A stretch of DNA of 64,000 nt from the NCBI RefSeq assembly GCF_000283515.1, contig NC_015976.1:2131001-2195000 (forward strand), in the 5' to 3' direction. The translations under genes and the position numbers were made by a program. How positions within the stretch are numbered: the first letter of the stretch is position 1; the number at the start of each line of letters is the position of its first letter. This document shows, piece by piece, positions 8,793 through 17,458 of the stretch. The notes beneath the pieces were generated by a model. The model was not told where the DNA came from and did not search any database. It saw only the letters and a program-made list of their open reading frames with translations. The stretch is from Sphingobium sp. SYK-6 (GTDB lineage: Bacteria > Pseudomonadota > Alphaproteobacteria > Sphingomonadales > Sphingomonadaceae).

Positions 8793-8867
8793 TGATCTTC
8801 GGCGAAGTCCGGCGGAAACAGGCCGCGCTTTGCCTGCTCGATGATTTTCAGATCGTTGGAGCCAGGA

Positions 8868-11800
8868 TCAGCAGTGGCGCTCGGCGATGATCCTGGCAAG
8901 GATGTCCCGTGCCCGTTCCGGCGGCAGGAATAATCTGGTCTTGAACTGCACCACCTCGCTGAATGCGCCGCATGCCTTCAGCCAGATCCGATCTTCGGGG
9001 CGATAGTCCCGGATCTCGAGACGGGCACTGTCGTTGACATGAACGCGCGCGAGCTTTGCCGTCCCGAGGCAGGGGATCGGCACGGCGCTGCCCGCACGCG
9101 CGCCGGCGATGATTTCGTCAGGACCAAGGGCGATGCCGCCGTCGAGCCCAAACTCCCTTTCGAGCCGTTCGAGGGCGGCAGGATGGATGATACGCCCGAG
9201 GATGGACGTGCCGGCGCCATCGTCGATCCGCCACACGCGCACATCATCCTCGGGCAGCTTGTTCCAGACGGGCAATAGCAGGCCGGTCGCGAGGGTAATC
9301 GTCTCGACCAGAAGATTCTTGGCGGCTTCAGCGGCCTCCTGCTGCCAAAGGTGCTGGAATGTGTCGCGGTCGACCTCGCTCCAGTGGCTGGCCGCCAGGG
9401 CTGTGACTTCCATGCGGGACTGACCTGTAGGGCGAAGAAGATAGCATCGCTCGATCCAGTTACCGTCCTCATCCTGCCCCGGCCATGTCGGCACGCGCAA
9501 CGCCACCCGGCCGGAGCGGGCATTGCGAAGCCAGGCGATATCGTCCGCATCCTTGCATTCGAGCAGAAGCATGGCCCAACTGATGATCGGCGGCCGCCGG
9601 TGCAGCTCCAGGCGCAATAGCCTCGTCTCGGCCCGGGTCACGGGATCGGTGCGCAAGAGTTGATCCGACAGCAGATCCATGCGGTCGGCGCGAATGGTCT
9701 CGATGCCCAGGTCCAGTGTGCCCGCCGTGCGCGCTGCTTCGACGCGATCCTCGATCAGCCCCAGAAACTCCTCGAATATACTGTTCTGGGTTGCGATTCG
9801 CAACGCCAGGATGCGGTTGAGCCAGCGATGAATGGGCGGCAGACGCTCGAGCAGTTCCCCTCCCTCGTCGCACAGTTCAAGTCCCGTCATCTCCTGAAAG
9901 GCGTCGAGCGAAACGCTGCGCAGCTTGCCCTCGTAAAGGAGATGGAACCATTGCGTGAGCGCGTCGCGCGCAAAGTCCGATTCCAGATTGTCCGACGGGT
10001 CGAAGAGATTTTGCGATCCAGTCTGGCGCTGCCCCCTGGTCAAGGCGCCCAATGCTTCGAGACCGCGGATGATGGTGCTGAGGAAGCGGCGCTCACCGCG
10101 GCAATCCGTAGTGAGCGGACGATAGACAGGCGCCGTCATCTGATTGGTGCGATGACTGCGCCCGAAGCCTTGTACGGCCGAAAGGATACGGAAGCCCAGT
10201 TCCAGAAGGAAATGCGCGCGCCTACGATGGGCGGTCGGGCAGTTCCGATCGGAATGCATGGACCGGCCGGTGCTGCCCGCGAGCGAAAAGGCGGCGATCG
10301 GCTTGGTTCCATTCTGGAATGCCTGGACTTCGAGAACGTTGGCGCGGGCGCCCCGCCTTTCGATTTTCTGTTTGCCGGTGACATCGGTCACGATGCGCCG
10401 CGAGCGTCCGGTGATCTCGGCGACGCGATCGGTCCCGAAATGCGCGATAAGGGCGTCCAGTGCGGTGGGTATAGCCGGAAGCGCGCACAGATCCTCGATC
10501 AGTTCGTCTCGAGCGGTAATCGCCTTCTTGCACAACACCGGATTGCCCTCGGCATCGGTCATCGGTTCGGCGCGCACGGCGCCGTCGTCTGCCCGGAAGA
10601 CCCGCATCTGGCGTATGGGAAAGGCATTTTTCAAATAGTCGATAAGAGTTTCTTTGGGCGAGACCTGAACATCCAGCATGGCCCGCTCCTCGGCGGTGAG
10701 TTCGGAGAGCCGCCGGTCCATGATGGCTTCACCCGTGCTCGCGAGTTGCACCAGCACGGCGTTGTCCGACGCCAGTTCCTGTTCGATCGCCCTGATGAGC
10801 GAGGGGATTTTCAGGCTCACGAGGAGGCTGGAAAAGAACCTTAACTTGGCAGACTCGAAGGAACTGAGCCCCGATCCGCGCGCCCGGGCGTTCTGCGTCT
10901 TGCCCGATATCCGGTCGACGATGCCGATCTCGGCCAGCACTTCGCGAAGCCCGCGATGAATGATGCTCCAGCTATCCGCATAGCCGTCGTAGATCGCGAT
11001 CTGGTCGGGCGTCAGCACATGTTCGAGCGGCTCATATTCGACGCCCGCGAAGCTCAGTGCCCTGGCGGTGTAGAGGCCCATCGCCTTGAGGTCGCGGCAA
11101 ACGACCTCAAGTGCCGCAATGCCACCCTCCTCCATCGCCTTCATGAACATGTCGCGCGTGGCAAAGGCCGTGCCCGGTCCCCACAGGCCAAGGCGAACGG
11201 CATAGGAGAGGTTTTCGGGCCTCGCCGCGCCAGTGGCGGACATGTAGAGAATGCGGGCCCGTGGCAGGGCATTTTGCAACCGGATGCCCGCCAGCCCCTG
11301 TTCCGACCCTTGGGCCTTTCCGAAATCGGTTTCCGTGCCGCCGGCATGGGCCATGGCGTGGGACTCGTCGAAGACGATCACGCCGGCGAAGTCCTCGCCG
11401 GTCCAGTCAAGCAACTGCTGCAGGCGCGATGCCGTGTCATGGCGGGCGGAGCGCAGGGCGGCATAGGTCAGGAAGACGATGCCGCTTTCCATCGTGATCG
11501 GTTTGCCGAGAGGGAAATTTGCGATCGGCTGGATATCGATGGCGAGGCCGCCCAGCGCCGTCCAGTCGCGGCGCGCGTCCTCAATGAGGTCGGCCATGGA
11601 AATCCAGATCGCGCGGCGATTGCCGCGGTTCCACTGGTCGAGAATGATGCCGGCCGCCTCACGGCCCTTGCCGACGCCGGTGCCGTCGGCGATGAAGAAG
11701 CCGGTGCGATAGAGGTGGCCGTCCCTGTCCTCGACAAGGCGATCGCCGGCGAGATTGGCCGCGAAACGACCGGCAAGATCGCGCTCATGGGCGTCGCCCG

Positions 11801-13022
11801 CATAGATGATGGTTTCGAGCTGCGCCTCCGACAGCGCCTTGATCGCGCGGTCCTGAAGCATTGGCCGATAGCTGGGCGCCGGAAGCGACACCGAAGCCAT
11901 GGCGATGGATTCGACCAGGTCGTCGGGATGCCGGGAAGCATCCTCGATGGCGATCCGCGCGAGGCGCCAGGCGGAATAAATGCCCACGGTTTCCCCAGGC
12001 GCAAGCGGCGCCTGAGGCGCGGTATAGATAATCGGTCGCGCCTCATCCGCCGTGGCGGCGATTCGCGAGGGTGGCGCAAGCTTTTGGCCGTTCATGCGCG
12101 CGAAGAGCATGGCGGGCGATTGGGCGGCAGGGACAAGGGAACGGGGCGTAGCGGCGGCCGGCGGCGGCACAAGCGGCGGTGGCTCGAGGGGAGCGAGCCG
12201 ATCGGGCATGGCAAGCACCAGGCGCAGCGCCGCTTCGAGGTCACCGGCAAAGTGGCGCTCGGGCGTGCCCGTCCATCCCCTGTCGAAGACCAGCAACCGC
12301 ACATCGATCCCCGTGCCATGCTTGGCGTAAGGACTGCCCGAAATGGTGATCTCGGCGCGGGGCGGGACAAGTTCGGCGACGGCGTTATAGCCAAGCGCCG
12401 CAGAACCTTCAGGCGAGAAGCTGGTGGGCATGATGGCGACGCATCGCCCGCCAGGGGCCAGGCACGCCAGGGCGGCGCGCAGATGGCGCGCGCCGGCATG
12501 ACGATCGATCCCGCGCCCGGTGCTGCGGCTGAAAGGCGGGTTGATCAGCACCACGCCCACGCGCAGGCCATGGACCGCCAGCATGCCGGTGCCCGCCGAG
12601 GGTTCGAGCAGGATATCGTCCGATCGGCAGCGCGCCGCCATGGCCACGAGCCATGCGAGGGTGATCGGCGTGCTGAACTGCTGGAGATCGACCTGCTTTT
12701 CCGAGCGGTAGGTCTGGGTGGGCAAGCGGCGCTCGAACTGCCGCAGGCGTTCGAAGATGTCGGCGGGCGTGCCGCCAAGGAGCGGGCTTTGCGGATCGGC
12801 GAGGAGCAGGACCTGGGCGGTTTCCAATGCGTCATAGGCATCGCGCATCGACCAGAGCCCGCCGGCATCATTGACGCCGAAAACCTCGGTCATCAACCGC
12901 TTGAGGCTTTGGCGGCTTACGGCGACGCCATTATGCAGGCGGTGGGAAAGAGAGCGGGCGACCTCGGACAGACATGTGGCGGTGTCTTGGGTCTGCGACA
13001 GGGCGAGTTGGGGCAAGTTCAT
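8868..13022 (-). CDS. Strawberry-notch-like helicase with N-terminal methylase-like domain
   Basis: A protein of about 1384 residues. The N-terminal part resembles a DNA methylase (LLEPSAGTGMLAV at about 139-150, INPPF at about 160-164). The centre is a strawberry-notch type SF2 ATPase: Walker A DGTGVGKGR at about 446-454, VIVFDESHAMAH as the DEAH-like box, and ILYMSATGAARPENLSYA. Later come SLAGSTGRSMHSDRNC and VQGFGRSHRTNQ (motif V/VI). This architecture is common on large plasmids and integrative elements, with an unclear role. ATG 13022 (AAGAGG upstream) is preferred to the longer ORF from 13187. Only about 14 residues separate the SAM loop from NPPF, far fewer than usual, suggesting an internal deletion. 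Confidence 0.83.
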   Translation of the reverse strand: MNLPQLALSQTQDTATCLSEVARSLSHRLHNGVAVSRQSLKRLMTEVFGVNDAGGLWSMRDAYDALETAQVLLLADPQSPLLGGTPADIFERLRQFERRLPTQTYRSEKQVDLQQFSTPITLAWLVAMAARCRSDDILLEPSAGTGMLAVHGLRVGVVLINPPFSRSTGRGIDRHAGARHLRAALACLAPGGRCVAIMPTSFSPEGSAALGYNAVAELVPPRAEITISGSPYAKHGTGIDVRLLVFDRGWTGTPERHFAGDLEAALRLVLAMPDRLAPLEPPPLVPPPAAATPRSLVPAAQSPAMLFARMNGQKLAPPSRIAATADEARPIIYTAPQAPLAPGETVGIYSAWRLARIAIEDASRHPDDLVESIAMASVSLPAPSYRPMLQDRAIKALSEAQLETIIYAGDAHERDLAGRFAANLAGDRLVEDRDGHLYRTGFFIADGTGVGKGREAAGIILDQWNRGNRRAIWISMADLIEDARRDWTALGGLAIDIQPIANFPLGKPITMESGIVFLTYAALRSARHDTASRLQQLLDWTGEDFAGVIVFDESHAMAHAGGTETDFGKAQGSEQGLAGIRLQNALPRARILYMSATGAARPENLSYAVRLGLWGPGTAFATRDMFMKAMEEGGIAALEVVCRDLKAMGLYTARALSFAGVEYEPLEHVLTPDQIAIYDGYADSWSIIHRGLREVLAEIGIVDRISGKTQNARARGSGLSSFESAKLRFFSSLLVSLKIPSLIRAIEQELASDNAVLVQLASTGEAIMDRRLSELTAEERAMLDVQVSPKETLIDYLKNAFPIRQMRVFRADDGAVRAEPMTDAEGNPVLCKKAITARDELIEDLCALPAIPTALDALIAHFGTDRVAEITGRSRRIVTDVTGKQKIERRGARANVLEVQAFQNGTKPIAAFSLAGSTGRSMHSDRNCPTAHRRRAHFLLELGFRILSAVQGFGRSHRTNQMTAPVYRPLTTDCRGERRFLSTIIRGLEALGALTRGQRQTGSQNLFDPSDNLESDFARDALTQWFHLLYEGKLRSVSLDAFQEMTGLELCDEGGELLERLPPIHRWLNRILALRIATQNSIFEEFLGLIEDRVEAARTAGTLDLGIETIRADRMDLLSDQLLRTDPVTRAETRLLRLELHRRPPIISWAMLLLECKDADDIAWLRNARSGRVALRVPTWPGQDEDGNWIERCYLLRPTGQSRMEVTALAASHWSEVDRDTFQHLWQQEAAEAAKNLLVETITLATGLLLPVWNKLPEDDVRVWRIDDGAGTSILGRIIHPAALERLEREFGLDGGIALGPDEIIAGARAGSAVPIPCLGTAKLARVHVNDSARLEIRDYRPEDRIWLKACGAFSEVVQFKTRLFLPPERARDILARIIAERHC

Positions 13023-13250
13023 GGGCACCTCTTGGGACAACAGGACAATCCTCCTGTCCCCTTCCCGCTTTCCTTCTTTGGGGCGGTCGGATTTGCGCGG
13101 TCGGGTACTGCGTGGGTAATTATTGGAGCGGGTACGAAGGGGACCGTTCAGTTCTTCAGGCGCTGACAGCCATCGCCGTGCCTGCATGGCTGCCCAGCTT
13201 GAAGGATGGCGGCGAATAGGATTAAATCATATCCACAAGGAGTGTCATCC

Positions 13251-13529
13251 ATGCGGACGACCCAACAGTTCAGCGTGACGCTGCCGAACGACTTGGCGGC
13301 GCAGGTGCGCGACAAGGTGGCGTCGAGCGAATATGCCAGCGAGAGCGAAGTCATTGGCGACGGGCTGCGCGCGCTCGATGCACCGGACCGGGCCGTGGAG
13401 CAATGGCTGCGCAACGAGGTCGTCCCTGCCTAGGACGCCTATCGGGCCAATCCCTCGCGCGGGATTCCACTCGAAGACGTGCGCGTCGGGCTAGCAGAAC
13501 AGCACAAGCGGGTGACCAAGCGCAGCTGA
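13251..13529 (+). pseudogene. parD: ParD-like antitoxin gene with an internal stop codon
   Basis: AAGGAG precedes ATG 13251. The frame MRTTQQFSVTLPNDLAAQVR, then ASSEYASESEVIGDGLRAL and VEQWLRNEVVPA, is a ribbon-helix-helix ParD (CC2985 type). TAG at 13431-13433 interrupts it where the family usually has a tyrosine (VVP-Y-DA). The same frame continues DAYRANPSRGIPLEDVRVGL to TGA 13527-13529, giving the length of a complete ParD. The truncated form could still bind DNA, because the RHH fold is N-terminal, but it would lack the toxin-binding C-terminal tail. It is followed directly by a ParE fragment. Confidence 0.8.
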
Positions 13530-13531
13530 AC

Positions 13532-13625
13532 GTGGCCCATTCCATCATCGTCACGCCGGAAGCGCGTGACCATGTTGATGCCATCTGCGACTTTATCGCC
13601 GCTGCCGCGCCGCCAGCGCAGCGGT
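13532..13625 (+). pseudogene. parE: 5' remnant of a ParE toxin gene
   Basis: A GTG start 2 nt after the ParD frame ends gives AHSIIVTPEARDHVDAICDFIA, the first helices of a ParE/RelE toxin (ParE typically opens with a strand, then a helix containing A..D...I..YI). After about 30 codons the similarity stops at the end of the subtilase gene on the other strand, so roughly two thirds of the toxin is gone. The junction with the ietS-like 3' end marks an old recombination breakpoint. Not functional. Confidence 0.72.
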
Positions 13626-16127
13626 TTAGCCTTCGATCTCGACGTCGATCAGCGTCGGAATGGCCGCTTCGATCGGAGTGTAGAGATCGATTTCCGCTTC
13701 CGGCGTCTCAAGACTGACGATCAGGGCGTAACGCGCTTTGTCGTTGAAGCGCTTGAGCCCGGTTCGCTCCCGCCACCAGCCGGTGATCGGGTGGATATAG
13801 AGCATGTTCCGCGCGGCCAGCTCGACGGCCGGGCCTTCCCAAATATCGACGTGCAGCGATCCGGCCGAGATGGTACGCTCGCCAAACAGCCAACCATCAT
13901 TGTTTTCGCTGACCGGCCGCGAGTCATTCTCCGCACGCCCTTCGGCGTTGTTCCTGCGCAGGAAGTTCGCGGTGGTTTCGCGCGACCGCTTCAAGTCGAA
14001 CCGCAGGCCGAAGGACTGATAACGAGCCGGGTCGATGGCCGTGGCGAAGCTGGGATTGGGCTCGATGAAATAGGAGAGCGTTACCTTCAGCCGCACGCGC
14101 AGATTGTCGAGTTCTTCAAGAATCTGGCGTGGCCAGGGCAGCGGATAGACATGGGCCTCGTGGAAGCGGATGCCTGACGCTTCCTTGCGAAAGGGCTGAA
14201 TCTCTCTTTGCGCGACAAGGGCGAGATCGTTAATCATGGAGGCGCGAGCCCGGGCGAGGTCGGGAAGGCCATATCCATAGCGGCGGAGACAATCCGCTTT
14301 GTCGCGTTTAGCGGCGCAGGCCGCGATGGCCTCGGTCATGGGTGGCGTCCAGCGCGCGCTATGGACCATCAGCGCCCGGATGGTCTCGGGCCAATAATCA
14401 GGGTGGTCCGCCGCGATCTGCGCGGCTAAGCGCGCCGCCTGCGCCGTGGCGGCACTGGTGGCCCAGAAGCTGTCGAGCGGACGCTGACCGACATCGCGCG
14501 CGGTGGTGAGAAGCGAAAGGGAGTCGAGGCCGGCAATCGCTTCGGTTTTGGCGGGGCTGATCGCCCTGTTGCCCGCCTCGAATACGAGGTCGGGCTTGAA
14601 CGGCGATTGGCCGGCGCGCCAGAGATAGGAGGTGCGGCTATAGGGGCTTCCGGCGCCGACCGCCGCCATCGGCGTCCAGTCCTCATAGCCGGCCTCCGCG
14701 ATCTGGCTCTTTTCGGTGTAGCCGCCGATCGCCAGCGCGTTCCAAGCCTGACAGGGATCTTCCGCCGGGAAGGCGTCGGCATCCGCGATCTCCGCCGGAT
14801 TGGCGTGGTCGGGGACGTTGCCCGCCGCGAGGACGATGAGCCGCTTGGGCGACGGGTTTTCCTGACCCTCGGATTCGGCGCCGGCCGCGGCCTGGTCAAT
14901 GGCGGCACTCCATGCGGTCGCCTCGGCGCCGCTGCGTCCGCCATTGGTAACGGCCATGCAGAACAGGCGCGCGCGGTCGGGGTTTTGGATTTCGGCGCGT
15001 GCGATGGCGCCTTGGGTGATGGGACCGTAAGCGTGCGGGTCGTTCGCGGGAAAGCCTGCGGGCGGCAGGATTTTGACCGATTCCAGTCGGTGCATGAGGC
15101 GTCGCTGTTCCTGATCGGCCAAGGGCGCCACGAGGTCGCCGTGCAGCGCCAGGCCCGCCATGCCGGTGCCGTGGCCGGAGCCGGGCGCATGATCGTCGCC
15201 GCCCCAGTCGGGATCGACGCTCAACAGGTCTTCGACCGCGAGGGCGGGCTCGATGAGCGGATGGGCGCGATTGACGCCGGTATCGAGGAGGCAGATGGCC
15301 GGCGCCTCGCGGCCGGGCCAGATGGTCCGTTCGGCGAGGTCGTCGATGAAGGCTTGTGCTTCGTCACGCAGGTCGTGGGTGAAGACGTGGGGATTGTCGC
15401 TCGCGCGCCGCAGCTCGGCGATGCTACCCGTCGCAAACAGCAGCAACTCGATCGCGGCGCGGCGGCCATAGACCGGAACGACGATGGTTTCGGGAAAGCG
15501 CAGGAAGGTGTCGTCCTCGCCGACATGGAGCCCGAGCTGTGCGGCGGCTTCGAGAACGCGGTCAACCCGGTCGCGGAAGCACCACAGCGACCACCACATT
15601 TCCGCCTGGGGGTCTTCGGGCAATGCTGAGGGATCGTCCCGCCAGAAGGTGCGGATGCGCGCTTCGCGGATATGCTCGATCGTCTCGACGCGAGTTTTCC
15701 CTTTGGGCGAGCCGGTACGCTCGTTGAGCGGCCCGAAAGTGTAATCTTGGAACACCGCTTCGAGCGTGTCGCGCATGTCGTCGGGCACGAACAAGGCGAT
15801 CCGGCGCGCGCCTTGTTCGGTGAACGTCACGGCGCCTTGCCGGGTTTTTTCCCGCGTGCGTTCGAGCGTGGTCGGGCCGGCTTGCGGCGACAATTCCACC
15901 TCAAGGAAAGTGCCATCGGGTGGCGCTAGGGGCGGAGCGCCATCCGGGACCTGCCGGACCTGCTCGGCGTGCTGAAAAGCCGAAGCGAGTTCGGCGATCA
16001 ATCGCTGGCCGTGGTCCTGGCGAATGCGGATGAGCGGGCGCTGCCGGGCATTGCTGCCCGGCGACTTGAAAGCCACGCTGTGAGCAAGTCTCGATATGTC
16101 GAGATGCGGTCGATCGTGCTGGGCCAC
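13626..16127 (-). CDS. ietS: IetS-like subtilase (S8 serine protease)
   Basis: An 833-residue protein with a long N-terminal region and a subtilisin-like S8 domain. Catalytic residues are visible: Asp282 in ICLLDTGVNRAHP, His319 in GSGHGTGMAGL and Ser558 in FWATSAATA (usually GTS.A). The oxyanion Asn is in VLAAGN at about 436. There is no signal peptide, so it acts in the cytoplasm. It begins 3 nt after the AAA ATPase gene. An AAA ATPase with a cytoplasmic subtilase in this order is the IetAS pair, first described as a plasmid incompatibility determinant in Agrobacterium and later reported as an anti-phage system (family knowledge). Intact here. Confidence 0.8.
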   Translation of the reverse strand: MAQHDRPHLDISRLAHSVAFKSPGSNARQRPLIRIRQDHGQRLIAELASAFQHAEQVRQVPDGAPPLAPPDGTFLEVELSPQAGPTTLERTREKTRQGAVTFTEQGARRIALFVPDDMRDTLEAVFQDYTFGPLNERTGSPKGKTRVETIEHIREARIRTFWRDDPSALPEDPQAEMWWSLWCFRDRVDRVLEAAAQLGLHVGEDDTFLRFPETIVVPVYGRRAAIELLLFATGSIAELRRASDNPHVFTHDLRDEAQAFIDDLAERTIWPGREAPAICLLDTGVNRAHPLIEPALAVEDLLSVDPDWGGDDHAPGSGHGTGMAGLALHGDLVAPLADQEQRRLMHRLESVKILPPAGFPANDPHAYGPITQGAIARAEIQNPDRARLFCMAVTNGGRSGAEATAWSAAIDQAAAGAESEGQENPSPKRLIVLAAGNVPDHANPAEIADADAFPAEDPCQAWNALAIGGYTEKSQIAEAGYEDWTPMAAVGAGSPYSRTSYLWRAGQSPFKPDLVFEAGNRAISPAKTEAIAGLDSLSLLTTARDVGQRPLDSFWATSAATAQAARLAAQIAADHPDYWPETIRALMVHSARWTPPMTEAIAACAAKRDKADCLRRYGYGLPDLARARASMINDLALVAQREIQPFRKEASGIRFHEAHVYPLPWPRQILEELDNLRVRLKVTLSYFIEPNPSFATAIDPARYQSFGLRFDLKRSRETTANFLRRNNAEGRAENDSRPVSENNDGWLFGERTISAGSLHVDIWEGPAVELAARNMLYIHPITGWWRERTGLKRFNDKARYALIVSLETPEAEIDLYTPIEAAIPTLIDVEIEG

Positions 16128-16130
16128 AGG

Positions 16131-17126
16131 TCAGTGTTTCGCGGAGAAAGCGGTGCGCATCGCTTGGCGCTCGGCGAGGCGAGCGGTGATGTCGGGTGTG
16201 GTTATCTGGTCGCGCTGGTCGAGGATGGCCGCCTTAACCGCTTCGTCGGCCGCGCGCGCGATCTCGGCCTGGCTGAGGCCGCGCGCCGCTTTTTCGATGA
16301 CGGACCATGCCAATCGGGGATATTTCAACGGCTTGAGGTTTGCTTTGACCACTGCTCGCACCTGTTCGGCGGAAGGCATTTCGAACTCGATCACGTCGTC
16401 GAAGCGGCGCAGCAAAGCGCGATCGAGCAACTCGGGGTGATTGGTGGCCGCGACGAGCGGACTATCGGTGGCACTCTTTTCCTCCATGAACTGAAGGAAA
16501 CTGTTGAGGACGCGGCGCATCTCGGCAACGTCGTTGGAGGCGGTCCGATGCCCGCCAACGGCATCGAACTCATCGAACAGATAGACCGCGCGGCGGCGAA
16601 GGGTCTCGTCGAACACGAGTCTGAGCTTGGCCGCGGTTTCGCCCATGAAGCGGGTAATGAGTGCTTCCAGTCTTATGATGTAGAGCGGCAGCTTCAACTC
16701 GCTGGCGAGTGCCTCGGCGGTCATGGTCTTGCCCGATCCGGGCGGACCCACGAACAGGAGCCGGCGGTTGGGCGCTTTGCCATGCTCGCGCAGCCAGTCG
16801 CGTCGCCGCTGCTGGAGAATAGCATTATCGAGCCGCTGCGAGACGGCGGCGGGCAGGATCACGTCGGCGAGCGTTACGGTGGGCTCGCGAAGGTCGAGAA
16901 GACCTTCAAGATCACCGCGCGGGCGGGCGAAAGCGATCGGAATGGATGGGCTGACGCCTCGCGCTGCGCGTGCGGTATCGACCGCGGCGCGCAAGTCGTT
17001 GGCGGTGTCCCGGCGACCCTGTCGGGCCTCGGCGGCGGCCACCTGCAACGCGATCGAGTAGAACTGCTCGTCGTCGCCTTCGGCTCGACTGCGCAGCATC
17101 GCCAGTATCTGCTTGGCATTAGACAT
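16131..17126 (-). CDS. ietA: IetA-like AAA ATPase
   Basis: 331 residues from ATG 17126 (MSNAKQILAMLRSRAEGDDEQF). An N-terminal helical region is followed by one AAA module: Walker A GPPGSGKT at 127-134, Walker B YLFDEFDAV at about 182-190, LVAATNHPELLDRALLRRFDDVIEF (sensor 1 and arginine-finger region), and a C-terminal lid. An in-frame ATG 222 nt upstream exists, but the extra sequence does not look like protein. It lies 3 nt upstream of the subtilase gene and is surely co-transcribed with it. By analogy with IetAS the ATPase probably gates or delivers substrates to the protease. Confidence 0.8.
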   Translation of the reverse strand: MSNAKQILAMLRSRAEGDDEQFYSIALQVAAAEARQGRRDTANDLRAAVDTARAARGVSPSIPIAFARPRGDLEGLLDLREPTVTLADVILPAAVSQRLDNAILQQRRRDWLREHGKAPNRRLLFVGPPGSGKTMTAEALASELKLPLYIIRLEALITRFMGETAAKLRLVFDETLRRRAVYLFDEFDAVGGHRTASNDVAEMRRVLNSFLQFMEEKSATDSPLVAATNHPELLDRALLRRFDDVIEFEMPSAEQVRAVVKANLKPLKYPRLAWSVIEKAARGLSQAEIARAADEAVKAAILDQRDQITTPDITARLAERQAMRTAFSAKH

Positions 17127-17458
17127 TGAATCTACTCGATTTCTTCCGCACGCAATTTTCCCCCATCGTTCCTGATTCGATAACGCAAACGCCAACGGAA
17201 TTGAAGAACAAGCTGTTGCGGGATGCGACATTTGCAGCCCAGTCGCGTCGATTTGCTCGGCGAAGGGTTGGGCGGATATGCTCCCTCGTCGAGTAGCAAT
17301 AGTCGTCGGCGTAACCATAAATTCGCGCGGAAAGGTGACAAGTTTCATCTTTCTCTCGTTGGAGGTGGGCCGCGAATGTCGCTATTTCGGCTTCTTGCCG
17401 CGTAACGTTCAACTTCGAAGCCAGGGGGACGGGCCGTAGCCCATCCCCCCGGTCCCGA
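17127..17458. other. Gap between ietA-like and parB-like genes (332 bp)
   Basis: Both flanking genes are on the minus strand, so this stretch carries the 3' side of the parB-like gene and the promoter region of the ietA-ietS pair. It is AT-richer than its surroundings just before ietA. I see no convincing gene, no strong hairpin followed by a T-run, and no ribosome site better than the weak one before ATG 17126. A frame open across it joins ietA upstream but is not protein-like. Confidence 0.4.

Noticed and set aside
10956..13166. 736-codon open frame on the plus strand
   Set aside because: It is antisense to the strawberry-notch gene; the opposite strand has helicase motifs, and this frame has none and no ribosome site.
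14607..15629. 340-codon plus-strand frame
   Set aside because: Antisense to the subtilase gene, which carries the catalytic residues; composition is that of a G+C-rich shadow frame.
17127..17348. Upstream extension of the ietA-like gene to an earlier ATG
   Set aside because: The added 74 residues are not protein-like, and the start at 17126 gives the expected ATPase N terminus.
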